A DNA stretch of 64,000 nt from Dissulfurispira thermophila (GTDB lineage Bacteria; Nitrospirota; Thermodesulfovibrionia; Thermodesulfovibrionales; Dissulfurispiraceae): positions 558,001 to 622,000 of the forward strand of contig NZ_AP022873.1 in assembly GCF_014701235.1 (NCBI RefSeq), read 5' to 3'. The notes beneath the pieces were generated by a model that searched no databases, was not told where the DNA came from, and worked only from the letters and a program-made list of their open reading frames with translations. Shown piece by piece: positions 8,722 through 17,300 of the stretch. The position numbers and the translations under genes are program-made. Position 1 is the stretch's first letter. The number at the start of each line of letters is the position of its first letter.

Positions 8722-9939
8722 ATGCCTACGACATTTAAATGGACAGGAAAGACCCTGAGAGGTGAACAAAAGAGCGGGGAGATTACTGCCAACACAAAGG
8801 ACGAGGTTATCTCTGCTTTAAGAATGCAGGGGATATTACCCACAGTTATTACAGAGACAGCACCGTCCAGAAAACTCTTTGGGCAAAAAAAACAGAAGAT
8901 TACTGATAAGGATATTGTTGTCTTTACCCGTCAGTTTGCTACAATGTTCATGGCTGGCATACCTATTGTTCAGGGTCTTGATATAATGTCAAAACAGTCT
9001 GAGAACAAGACGCTCGGTGCAGTTATTGCTCAAATAAAGGCAGATGTCGAGACAGGCACAACCCTTGCTGATGCACTTAAGAAACATCCGAAGATATTTG
9101 ATGACCTATATGTAAACCTCGTTGCTGCTGGTGAGGCAGGGGGCGTGTTAGATGCAGTGCTTATGAGGCTGGCAGGATATATAGAGAAAGCAATGAAGCT
9201 CAAAAAGAAGGTAAAGGGTGCAATGATATATCCTGCCATTGTTATATCTGTGGCTGTGCTTGTTATTGCAATAATCATGATATGGGTTATACCGATATTC
9301 TCTAAGATTTTTACAGAGATGGGGGCAAAGCTCCCTGCGCCGACAAGGAGTGTTATATGGCTGAGCAACTTTCTTGGTGGTGTAGGTGGGCTGGTGATAC
9401 TTATTGGCATTGTGGCAACTATCTTTGGAATAAAGAAATATAGAGGTACTGAGACAGGAAGGAAAAATACAGACAGATTTCTATTGAAGATGCCTGTTGT
9501 CGGAGATCTTCTCAGGAAAGTTGCTGTTGCAAGATTTACAAGGACACTTGGCACACTGATAAGCAGCGGTGTTCCAATACTCGATGGTCTTGATATATGT
9601 GCGAGGTCATCTGGGAATAAGGTTGTAGAGGAAGTGGTCTTTGAGGTCAAAAAGGAGGTTGCATCAGGAAAGACTGTTGCCGAGCCTCTTTCCAAGTCAG
9701 AGGTCTTTCCGCCTATGGTTACGCAGATGATAAATGTGGGTGAATCAACAGGTGCCCTTGACCAGATGCTTATAAAAATAGCAGATTTTTATGATGACGA
9801 GGTTGATAATGCTGTTGCAAACCTCACAACAATGTTAGAGCCCATGCTCATGGTATTTTTAGGAACAACTATCGGCTATATTGTAGTAGCCCTTTACTTG
9901 CCGATATTTAAGATGGGAGAAGTTGTTGGTGGCAAATAA
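8722..9939 (+). CDS. pilC: Type IV pilus inner-membrane platform protein PilC
   Basis: This is a 405-residue GspF/PilC-family protein of the pilus assembly platform, which couples the assembly ATPase to pilin extraction. Two T2SSF repeats are visible: one from about residue 72 (FTRQFATMFMAGIPIVQGL) and one from about 275 (FTRTLGTLISSGVPILDGL). They are separated by membrane segments near 170-190 and 215-235, with a last one near 375-395. RBS CAGGAGG is well placed. It stands alone, convergent with pilR; pilB and pilT are not in the window. Confidence 0.95.
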   Translation: MPTTFKWTGKTLRGEQKSGEITANTKDEVISALRMQGILPTVITETAPSRKLFGQKKQKITDKDIVVFTRQFATMFMAGIPIVQGLDIMSKQSENKTLGAVIAQIKADVETGTTLADALKKHPKIFDDLYVNLVAAGEAGGVLDAVLMRLAGYIEKAMKLKKKVKGAMIYPAIVISVAVLVIAIIMIWVIPIFSKIFTEMGAKLPAPTRSVIWLSNFLGGVGGLVILIGIVATIFGIKKYRGTETGRKNTDRFLLKMPVVGDLLRKVAVARFTRTLGTLISSGVPILDGLDICARSSGNKVVEEVVFEVKKEVASGKTVAEPLSKSEVFPPMVTQMINVGESTGALDQMLIKIADFYDDEVDNAVANLTTMLEPMLMVFLGTTIGYIVVALYLPIFKMGEVVGGK

Positions 9940-9943
9940 CTTA

Positions 9944-11287
9944 TTAATCTTTGAGTTTATATTTTGAGAGCCTGTATCTGAACTCCCTAAATGTCAAACC
10001 TAAAAGTTCTGCGGCCTTTGTCTTTACACCATTTGCCTTTTGTAGTGCTTTATTCAAGAGATCTTTTTCAATGGATGAGAGGTATTCGTTGAGATTTATA
10101 TTATTTTCTAATGAGGCATTTATTGTATAGCCTTGATTAACTACTACAGGGCATGATGTGCATTTAAGGCAGCCGTCTTCAGAAAGTATTACTTCTTTTT
10201 CGATTATGTTTTTTAATTCCCTTACATTGCCTTTTAGTTCATGCTGCATAATATAATTTACAAATGCAGGCTCGATTTTATGTATATCTTTTTGAAATTT
10301 TTTTGAGAATAGTTTTACAAAGTGATTAATGAGCAAAGGTATATCTTCTTTTCTATCCTTCAGGGATGGCAGACTTATCTCAAAGGTCGAAAGCCTGTAA
10401 TAGAGGTCTTCCCTGAATTCACCTTTTTCGATTGATTCTTTCAGAGACTTGTTTGTAGCAGCAATTATTCTTATATCAATATCTATTTCATTACTACTGC
10501 CTATAGGTCTAATTTTCTTCTCTTCTAAAAATCTTAATAGTTTTGCCTGAATCTGCAGAGGCATTTCCCCTATCTCATCCAAAAATAATGTGCCTCCATT
10601 TGCCTCTTCTATCAGCCCTTGCTTTGATGCATAGGCACCTGTGAATGCGCCTCTTGTATATCCAAATAGTTCACTTTCAAGGAGTTCTTCTGGTAAGGTT
10701 GCGCAGTTAATAGCAATGAACGGCATATCTGCCCTCGTGCTTTTTCTGTGTATAGCCTTTGCAACCAGTTCTTTTCCTGTACCGCTCTGCCCTGTTATGA
10801 TGACATTAGTGTCAAATGGTGCTATTTTTTCTATCATATTGAAGACTCTTTTCATTGCATCTGATTTGCCTATAATATCATGGTATTCATCAGCATATTG
10901 CTGGAGTTCCTTGACTTTTTTCTGGAGGGTTATCTTTTCTTTTATGTTCCTGATGATAACCCTTAATTCATCCAGGTTGAATGGCTTTGTTACATAGTCA
11001 TACGCACCCAACTTCATTGCAGCTATTGCTGTCTCTGTTGATGCAAAAGCAGTGATTATGAGCACAACTGTTTCTAAATTTTGTTTTTTTATTGTCTTTA
11101 GTATGTCTATACCCGAGCCATCTGAGAGACGAAGGTCTATGATTGCGATGTCATAATAATTTTCTTTTATTAAGTCTTCTGCATTAATTATATTTGATGC
11201 CTCATGGACATCGAACCCATCTTCTTTTAATAAGACATTTAATATCTTTCTGATATTTTGTTCATCATCGACAATCAATGCGCGCAT
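9944..11287 (-). CDS. pilR: Sigma-54-dependent response regulator PilR
   Basis: This is a 447-residue NtrC-class activator. The receiver domain has D51, the AAA+ domain begins near 140 with Walker A GQSGTGKE and the sigma-54 loop GAFTGA, and the C-terminal Fis-type HTH includes KTKAAELLGLTFREFRYRL. It is paired with the upstream membrane kinase and sits beside pilC and pilA, so the PilR assignment is strong. An unusual CLKCTSC cluster lies between the AAA+ and HTH domains. RBS GGGAGG is at the start. Its likely target is the pilA promoter, where TGTC-containing boxes and a sigma-54 promoter are seen. Confidence 0.9.
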   Translation of the reverse strand: MRALIVDDEQNIRKILNVLLKEDGFDVHEASNIINAEDLIKENYYDIAIIDLRLSDGSGIDILKTIKKQNLETVVLIITAFASTETAIAAMKLGAYDYVTKPFNLDELRVIIRNIKEKITLQKKVKELQQYADEYHDIIGKSDAMKRVFNMIEKIAPFDTNVIITGQSGTGKELVAKAIHRKSTRADMPFIAINCATLPEELLESELFGYTRGAFTGAYASKQGLIEEANGGTLFLDEIGEMPLQIQAKLLRFLEEKKIRPIGSSNEIDIDIRIIAATNKSLKESIEKGEFREDLYYRLSTFEISLPSLKDRKEDIPLLINHFVKLFSKKFQKDIHKIEPAFVNYIMQHELKGNVRELKNIIEKEVILSEDGCLKCTSCPVVVNQGYTINASLENNINLNEYLSSIEKDLLNKALQKANGVKTKAAELLGLTFREFRYRLSKYKLKD

Positions 11288-11296
11288 AAAACCTCC

Positions 11297-12499
11297 CTAA
11301 AATACAATGGTAAACCTCGCTCCGCCAATTGAAGACCTGTCAACAAAGATATTTCCTCCAAAGCTTGTTATTATCCTATACGCTATTGCCAGCCCCAAAC
11401 CTGTGCCGTTTGCCTTTGTTGTCACAAAAGGCTCAAATATCCTGTCCTTTATATCATCATCTATTCCTCTACCATCGTCTTCTATTTCAATTAAATATTG
11501 ATTAGCATTGTGGTTTTCTCTTGACTCCCAACTCATGATTTTTGAGTCCTGCCCTTTGACTTTTAATGAAATCCTTACCTCTGATTCTGCAGCCTCAATG
11601 GCATTTTTGATGATATTGTTTAGAGCTATTTCCATAAATGTTCTGTTTGCAACGATCTTTGCATTGTCTATCACATTTAATATTATTTTTTTATCACTGT
11701 AGTTGACTCCTGACTCTTGACTCTTAACTCTTGTGACCAGTGATTTTAGGGTTTCTGGTAAATCAACATCTTCCTTTGAGGCATCAGACGGTCTTGAAAA
11801 AAGAAGAAAATCATTAACCAGAGATGTAAGACGCTTTGTTTCTGTATTTAGCATATCAATGAATTCCTTGCTATTTCTTCCTTCATTTAAAAACTGCACT
11901 GCTGCAGAAATTGACGCAAGTGGATTCCTTAGTTCATGTGCTAAATCAGCGCTCACCCTGTAAAGCCTTTCATATCCCTTCATTTTTATTTTTTCTTCTT
12001 CAAGATTTTTTATATGCTGCTCTTGCCTTTGCATTTTTTGTTTTAGATTATCACCTGCGAGTGCTATAAGGGAAAAGGACAGAAAGTGCAGAAAGATATT
12101 AAGGATACTCTCTTTTTCTGCAATAATGCCATTTATATAATACGATGCCCCATAAAGCAATACAGAGGCGATTGGAAAGAGAAATATCTTTTTTGTTTTT
12201 ATTATGACAGATGAAAAAAAGATAGGAAATAGATAGAGAAGTGTCAGATATGAATAAATACTGAAACTAATGTGAACCATTGCTGATATAAATACAATAT
12301 CCAGGAGGAAATCAAAATAATGCATTTTTTTTGTAAAAACAACAAGCCTTAACAATGCTATGAAGCTATAGATAGCCAGTATAAACATTAAACGTGGGAT
12401 TGCATAAGGTAGTCCTACTATCTGAAATGAGATAAGCAATGCAAGTGCAAATATGAAACGACCAATCCTGTAATAGTTAAAAAATGACGACAAATACAT
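11297..12499 (-). CDS. pilS: Membrane sensor kinase PilS
   Basis: The first 155 or so of 400 residues hold about six hydrophobic segments, as in PilS. A short coiled-coil (QKMQRQEQHIKNLEEEK), a HisKA domain with H188 in LAHELRNPLAS and a HATPase_c domain with DDGRGID and GTGLGL follow. It lies 9 bases upstream of pilR on the same strand. Two 7-bp periodic repeats (11701-11735 and 11521-11562) are inserted in frame, near residues 255-266 and 313-326, the second within the ATPase domain. The start has no RBS; a promoter TTGACA-17-TACATT ends 9 bases before it, suggesting a nearly leaderless transcript. Confidence 0.88.
   Translation of the reverse strand: MYLSSFFNYYRIGRFIFALALLISFQIVGLPYAIPRLMFILAIYSFIALLRLVVFTKKMHYFDFLLDIVFISAMVHISFSIYSYLTLLYLFPIFFSSVIIKTKKIFLFPIASVLLYGASYYINGIIAEKESILNIFLHFLSFSLIALAGDNLKQKMQRQEQHIKNLEEEKIKMKGYERLYRVSADLAHELRNPLASISAAVQFLNEGRNSKEFIDMLNTETKRLTSLVNDFLLFSRPSDASKEDVDLPETLKSLVTRVKSQESGVNYSDKKIILNVIDNAKIVANRTFMEIALNNIIKNAIEAAESEVRISLKVKGQDSKIMSWESRENHNANQYLIEIEDDGRGIDDDIKDRIFEPFVTTKANGTGLGLAIAYRIITSFGGNIFVDRSSIGGARFTIVF
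11521..11562. repeat. In-frame heptad array inside pilS (ATPase domain)
   Basis: Six consecutive 7-mers such as TTGACTC, CCAACTC and TTGAGTC follow in exact register. On the coding strand they encode a polar segment (VKGQDSKIMSWES) inserted between two beta strands of the HATPase_c fold. Confidence 0.7.
11701..11735. repeat. In-frame heptad array inside pilS (between HisKA and ATPase)
   Basis: Five 7-mers in register (AGTTGAC, TCCTGAC, TCTTGAC, TCTTAAC and so on) encode the linker RVKSQESGVN. It is the same style of sequence as the array at 11521 and those in tmk and the large activase. Confidence 0.75.
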
Positions 12500-12508
12500 A
12501 TATAAGTT

Positions 12509-12589
12509 AATGTAAGCTAACTGACAAATTTTGTCAATCGGTGTGACAGGGATTGTCAGATGGAAAAGACAGGGCTTAATTGCTATAAT
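12509..12589. promoter_or_regulatory. pilS promoter and paired TGACA-N5-TGTCA boxes
   Basis: Two inverted repeats of the form TGACA-N5-TGTCA lie at 12522-12536 and 12544-12558, centres 22 bp apart (two helical turns). The first overlaps the -35 of a minus-strand promoter for pilS (TTGACA at 12532-12537, 17 bp spacer, TACATT at 12509-12514). On the plus strand TGC-TATAAT (12581-12589) probably serves the Uma2-family gene. The boxes contain TGTC, the core known for PilR binding in Pseudomonas, so autoregulation by PilR is a reasonable inference. Confidence 0.55.
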
Positions 12590-12618
12590 TCAATTAGAAA
12601 TTATGAGGAGGTGTTTTT

Positions 12619-13176
12619 ATGGCTGTGGCAATATTAGAAAAGACTAAAAAGCAATATACCTATGAGGATTATGCAAAGTTGCCAGAGGGTGCGCCTTATC
12701 AATTAATAGGAGGAGAATTAATTATGACACCATCACCTGTGCCTTATCATCAGATAATATCAAGAAATATCGGATTTGAATTATTAAAGTTTAATGAACA
12801 AAAAAAGTCTGGAGAAGTTATTTTTGCACCAATAGATGTCTATTTATCAGAAACAGAGACCTATCAACCTGATATTATTTTTATCTCTAATGAGAGGCTT
12901 AACATCATTGGAGATAAAAAGATAGAGGCTGCGCCCGACCTTGTGATAGAGATACTATCTGAATCAACTGCATATTATGACCTGAAGCATAAAAAACGGA
13001 TTTATGAAAAATCAGGAGTAAAGGAATACTGGATAGTTGACCCTATGGAGAAGGGTATAGAGGTTTACGAGAATATAAACGGAGAGTTTAAAATTTATAG
13101 TCAGGCAATGGAAAAGGGCAGAGTAAATTCAAAACTCCTTGAAGGGTTTGAGGTGAAACTGGAGAAGGTTTTTTAA
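12619..13176 (+). CDS. Uma2 family (DUF820) restriction-endonuclease-fold protein
   Basis: This 185-residue protein has the Uma2/DUF820 architecture: a YEDYAKLPEGAPYQLIGGELIMTPSP-like start, then VYLSETETYQPDIIFIS with the catalytic-type aspartate, APDLVIEILSEST with the E-x-L pair, and KRIYEKSGVKEYWIVDP. These belong to the PD-(D/E)XK superfamily, usually multi-copy and of unclear role. RBS GAGGAGG. It stands between pilS and pilA and may simply be a mobile passenger. Confidence 0.85.
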   Translation: MAVAILEKTKKQYTYEDYAKLPEGAPYQLIGGELIMTPSPVPYHQIISRNIGFELLKFNEQKKSGEVIFAPIDVYLSETETYQPDIIFISNERLNIIGDKKIEAAPDLVIEILSESTAYYDLKHKKRIYEKSGVKEYWIVDPMEKGIEVYENINGEFKIYSQAMEKGRVNSKLLEGFEVKLEKVF

Positions 13177-13204
13177 TCCAAATTGCACAATGGTATCGCA
13201 CAAA

Positions 13205-13315
13205 TGTCACTTTTTTAAGACCCTGAAACAAGTTCAGAGTGACATAAACCGAGGCTTAGGGTGACAAAAGTAAGTGGGCGACAAAAAATTGCTGTTAAGA
13301 CGACAAATTTTGTCA
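13205..13315. promoter_or_regulatory. pilA: Upstream activator array for pilA (TGACA/TGTCA boxes)
   Basis: Boxes occur at 13205-13209 (TGTCA), 13240-13244, 13262-13266 (TGACA), 13279-13283 and 13301-13305 (CGACA), and 13311-13315 (TGTCA). The last two form CGACA-AATTT-TGTCA, sharing 13 bases with the pilS operator. Start-to-start spacings of 22, 17 and 22 put most boxes near the same DNA face. The array lies 70-180 bp upstream of the sigma-54 promoter, the usual distance for an NtrC-class enhancer. Confidence 0.6.
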
Positions 13316-13380
13316 GTATCTTTATAAAAATCAAATCTAAAAAATCCTTAAAAAACAATACAAAAAGATTTATATAAATC

Positions 13381-13397
13381 TTGGCATAAAAAGTGCT
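13381..13397 (+). promoter_or_regulatory. pilA: Sigma-54 promoter of pilA
   Basis: TTGGCAT followed by GTGCT gives the invariant GG (13383-13384), ten bases, then GC (13395-13396). This matches the -24/-12 pattern closely. Transcription would begin near 13407, leaving an untranslated leader of about 150 bases before pilA. Confidence 0.65.
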
Positions 13398-13465
13398 GAA
13401 GAATTATTATAAAGATTATCCGAAAAGATTTCATCTTGGCTTTAAAGAAAGGGGGTGGTGAATTC

Positions 13466-13507
13466 AGAAGGCTGGAGATAGGCTTAATGCTGAAGGCTGA
13501 AGAACAT
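13466..13507. repeat. Heptad array in the pilA leader
   Basis: Six 7-mers in register (AGAAGGC, TGGAGAT, AGGCTTA, ATGCTGA, AGGCTGA, AGAACAT) lie in the untranslated leader of pilA. The GGCTGA units match those at 55077 and 55912. Confidence 0.6.
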
Positions 13508-13514
13508 GGCAGTC

Positions 13515-13549
13515 TCCGCCATTGGCGGATGAAATCTCCTAATTGGAGG
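13515..13549 (+). promoter_or_regulatory. pilA: pilA leader hairpins, one covering the Shine-Dalgarno
   Basis: TCCGCC (13515-13520) and GGCGGA (13524-13529) form a perfect stem with a three-base loop. Just after it CTCC (13536-13539) can pair with GGAG (13545-13548), which is part of the pilA ribosome binding site GGAGG. Alternative folding could therefore modulate pilin translation. Confidence 0.4.
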
Positions 13550-13556
13550 GTTTAAA

Positions 13557-14009
13557 ATGTTTGAATTAATTCGTAGAATGAAGGAAAGGGATGAAAAGGG
13601 TTTTACACTTGTAGAACTGTTGATTGTCATTGCAATCATCGCAATCTTAGCAGCGATTGCAATACCGCAGTTTGCAAGTTATAGGGCAAGAGGTATTGAA
13701 TCATCTATGGTAGCTGATGCAAGGAATATTGCTACCTCATTGGAAGCAGCATTTGCTGATTGCCAAGCATATCCATCCCTCGCTGCAACTGCTGGTCCGG
13801 CTGCCCCAACACTAACTGCGCCTACTGGCTGCACTGCAACTATGCCAACTGTTAATATTAGCTCTGGCAATACTGTTACAGTTACAGGAGGAACAACTTT
13901 TACAATCACAGTGGATAATGCTAATGCACGTTCAGGTAGAAGTCCGGTAACAATGACAAATGCTGGTGGTGCTACTACATGCACATGGGCTGATGGTTCT
14001 AATTGTTAG
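13557..14009 (+). CDS. pilA: Type IV major pilin PilA
   Basis: A 15-residue positively charged leader ends in G15, followed by the prepilin-peptidase motif FTLVE (F16, E20) and the hydrophobic helix LLIVIAIIAILAAIAIPQF. The whole protein is 150 residues. The globular part is rich in Thr, Gly and Ala, with four cysteines (in DCQAY, TGC, TTCTW and the terminal residue C150) that could form disulphides. A strong sigma-54 promoter and activator array lie upstream and a strong terminator follows, so it is a monocistronic, highly expressed pilin. Confidence 0.95.
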   Translation: MFELIRRMKERDEKGFTLVELLIVIAIIAILAAIAIPQFASYRARGIESSMVADARNIATSLEAAFADCQAYPSLAATAGPAAPTLTAPTGCTATMPTVNISSGNTVTVTGGTTFTITVDNANARSGRSPVTMTNAGGATTCTWADGSNC

Positions 14010-14047
14010 TCTTATCTAAAGAAAGTGCTATGTTATGTTTTTACGAG

Positions 14048-14073
14048 GGGGCGTTTAAAACGCCCCTTTTTTT
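14048..14073 (+). terminator. Rho-independent terminator of pilA
   Basis: GGGGCGTTT (14048-14056) pairs with AAACGCCCC (14058-14066) and is followed directly by seven T residues. Confidence 0.93.
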
Positions 14074-14101
14074 GTGAGTGCGCCTGCCAGGACGCACTCA
14101 C
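14074..14101. repeat. Second perfect hairpin after pilA
   Basis: GTGAGTGCG (14074-14082) and CGCACTCAC (14093-14101) form a 9-bp stem with a 10-base loop. There is no T tract, so it may stabilise an mRNA end or be a dispersed palindrome. Confidence 0.55.
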
Positions 14102-14145
14102 TTGGAGGTGAAAGTCCTCATCTTTCTTTTTTAAAAGAAACTTTA

Positions 14146-14304
14146 TGATATAATTTCCTTATGATAAAGAAAGAAATATTTAAAGAGATAATTACTCAAT
14201 TCCACGCAGATCCCATAAGAGATGTTAAGAAGCGTGACATCGCCCTTCATATCAACTCGGGGGGCACTTGGTATGGACATATTTACCAGTCAAATAAGAT
14301 TTAA
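14146..14304 (+). pseudogene. Truncated start of an ATP-binding (AAA-type) protein
   Basis: A 47-codon reading frame (14161-14304) begins MIKKEIFKEIITQFHAD and continues PIRDVKKRDIAL. This resembles the first 35 residues of the common AAA/DUF4143-type ATPases, in which a Walker A motif should follow soon, but here the frame ends in unrelated sequence. An extended -10 box TGA-TATAAT (14146-14154) ends 6 bases before the ATG. It is most likely a deletion remnant that kept its promoter. 14305-14371 shows nothing further. Confidence 0.5.
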
Positions 14305-14371
14305 CCTCTTGATAAAACATTTGTTATTCAATAAACTAAAAATTATCTAAAATCTTTCCCGGGGGATAACG

Positions 14372-17300
14372 ATGTATTTCATCGGACTTGATGCCGGTTC
14401 AGTGGCTGTCAAGATTGTTGTCCTTGATAAAGAGGGCAATAAAGTTGAAGGGCATTATGCAAGGCATTATGGCCATCCTGTCAGAATAACAATTAAACTT
14501 CTAAAAGAAATCCAAGAGAGATTTCCTGAAAACTCTCTTTCTGTTACTGGTTCTGCAGCCAAGGCTATTACCTCTACATTGAATATAAAACCTATCAATG
14601 AAGTTGTTTCACAGTTTTATTCCATTAAAAAATTATTCCCTCATGTTAATACTATTATTGAGCTTGGGGGAGAAGATTCTAAGCTTATTATCCTTGAAAA
14701 TGGCACAATAAAAGATTTCTCTATGAATTCTGTGTGTGCTGCTGGCACAGGTTCTTTCCTTGAGCAACAAGCAGAGAGATTGAGGCTCAGCATAGAGGAA
14801 TTCAGCGAGATTGCTGCTAAGTCAAAGAGACCTTCTAAAATTGCTGGAAGATGCAGTGTCTTTGCTAAATCAGATATGATACATCTCCAGCAGATTGCCA
14901 CGCCTATTGAAGATATTATATCAGGATTATGTTTTGCAGTTGCAAGGAATTTTAAGGGGACTATTGCAAAAGGTAGAGATTTGAAAGAGCCTGTTTCATT
15001 TCAAGGTGGGGTCGCTGCCAATAAAGGAATGGTAAGGGCATTTAAAGAGGTTTTTGAACTCGATGAACTCTTCATTCCTCCTGACTTTGCATTTATGGGG
15101 GCAATTGGTGCTGCTCTGAAGAATATAGATGACGGCATTGTAAATACTTTTAATCTAAAAGATTTAGAGCAATCCCTTTCATCTACACAGTTCTCAGAAA
15201 AAGGTCACGCACCTTTAATATCAGAAGGGGATGGATTTTTTGAAAGACACATTAAAAACACTCAAGAGTCAAAAGTCAACAGTCAAGAGTTGAAGGATAA
15301 GAACAAAGATGTATCATGCATTACGTATTACGCATCACGGCATTTAAGGGCTTATCTCGGCATTGACATTGGCTCTATCAGCACAAATCTTGCTGTGATT
15401 GATGAGGAAGGAAACCTATTATCTAAACGTTATCTCATGACCGCTGGGAGACCCATAGAGGCAGTGCGCCAGGGGCTTAAAGAGGTTTATTCAGAAATAG
15501 GAGATAGGGTGAGCATAGTAGGTGTTGGGACTACAGGCTCTGGAAGATATATGATTGCAGATTATGTTGGTGCTGATATTGTTAAAAACGAGATCACTGC
15601 ACAGGCAACCGCTGCAATATTTATTGATCCAGAGGTAGATACTATATTCGAAATAGGAGGGCAGGATTCAAAGTATATCTCAATAAAGGATGGTATTATC
15701 GTTGATTTTGAGATGAATAAGGCATGTGCTGCTGGAACAGGTTCTTTTTTAGAGGAACAAGCTGAAAAGCTGAATGTTTCCATAAAGAATGAATTTGCAG
15801 AGTGTGCTTGCAGATCAGAAAATCCTTGCAGACTCGGAGAGCGGTGTACTGTATTTATGGAAAACAGCTTAATGGCTAACCTTCAGAGAGGGGTTGATAA
15901 AAACGATCTCCTTGCTGGATTAGCATATTCTATTGTGCAGAATTATATAAACAGAGTTGTAGTGGACAAACCTATTGGTGAGAATATCTTCTTTCAGGGA
16001 GGTGTTGCATTTAATAAGGCTGTTGTTGCTGCATTTGAAAAATATGTTGGCAGGAGAGTGACTGTTCCTCCAAATCACGATGTCACGGGTGCTATTGGCA
16101 TGGCACTTATTGTTAGAGATTATATGAAAAGACAGAAGTCAGAAGACAGAGGTCAGAGGACAGAAGAAATAGAAACTAAATTTAAGGGATTTGATCTCTT
16201 AAAGAAGCCATATGAGATAAGCTCTTTTGAATGTAAGGGATGTCCTAATATCTGCGAGATAAACAAGGTGAAGGTTCAGGGTGAGGAAGGCTATCTCTTT
16301 TATGGCGGGAGGTGCGAGAAATATGATGTAAGACGCGCTCATAAGTCAACACTTCCAGACCTCTTTGCATTCAGGGAGGAGATCCTGTGGAAGGCACATA
16401 ATCAGAGGGCAGAAGACTATAAGCAGAAGATAGACAAAAAAAGTATTGCAAGAATCGGAATTCCATATATATTTTTCTTTCATGACTATTTGCCTTTTTG
16501 GTCAACACTTTTGTGGGAGTTGGGTTTCGAGGTTGTTGTTTCTCCAAGGACAAACAAGCATATTATAAATCTTGGAGTTGAGAATGTTATTTCAGAGGCA
16601 TGTTTTCCTGTGAAGGTTGCTCATGGGCATATCAAATGGCTCAAAGATGCTGGTGTAGATGCTATCTTTATCCCAAGTTTTATAAATATAAATCAAAATG
16701 GAGACGAATATAGTCGTGGATTATCATGTCCACATGTTCAGACAATACCTTATGTTTCGAGGGCTGCTATCAGGGATATGAAGACAATTGCCCCTGTTAT
16801 TGATTTTGGTCCTGGCATGGATTATATCAGGAAGGAATTAAAAAGGTCTTTAAGTGGATATGGAGTTAGAGATAGAGATATTAAAAGAGCAATCAGAATT
16901 GCCCAATTCGCTCAGAATGAATTTCAGAAGGCAATAAAGGGAAAAGGTGAAGAGATACTAACAAAGCATAATCCCATAATCGTTATTATCGGTAGAGCCT
17001 ATAATGCATTTGATTCTGGCGTAAATCTTGACATACCAGAAAAACTCTCAAGCATAAATGTTATTTCAATACCTATGGATATGCTTCCGCTTAATAATGA
17101 GAAGTTGATGGACACATGGCCTAATATGTACTGGAGATCAGGACAGAGGATTTTAAAGGCAGCTAAGATTGTGAGAAGTATGCCTAATCTTTATGCAATT
17201 TACATTGGGAATTTCTCGTGTGGTCCTGATTCCTTTATTCTTAAATATTTCAAAGAACAGATGAATGGAAAACCATTTTTACATATAGAAATAGATGAAC

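Noticed and set aside
9030-9695. Long minus-strand reading frame inside pilC
   Set aside because: It mirrors a strongly conserved plus-strand gene, has a Ser/Thr/Pro-rich composition typical of antisense frames and no RBS.
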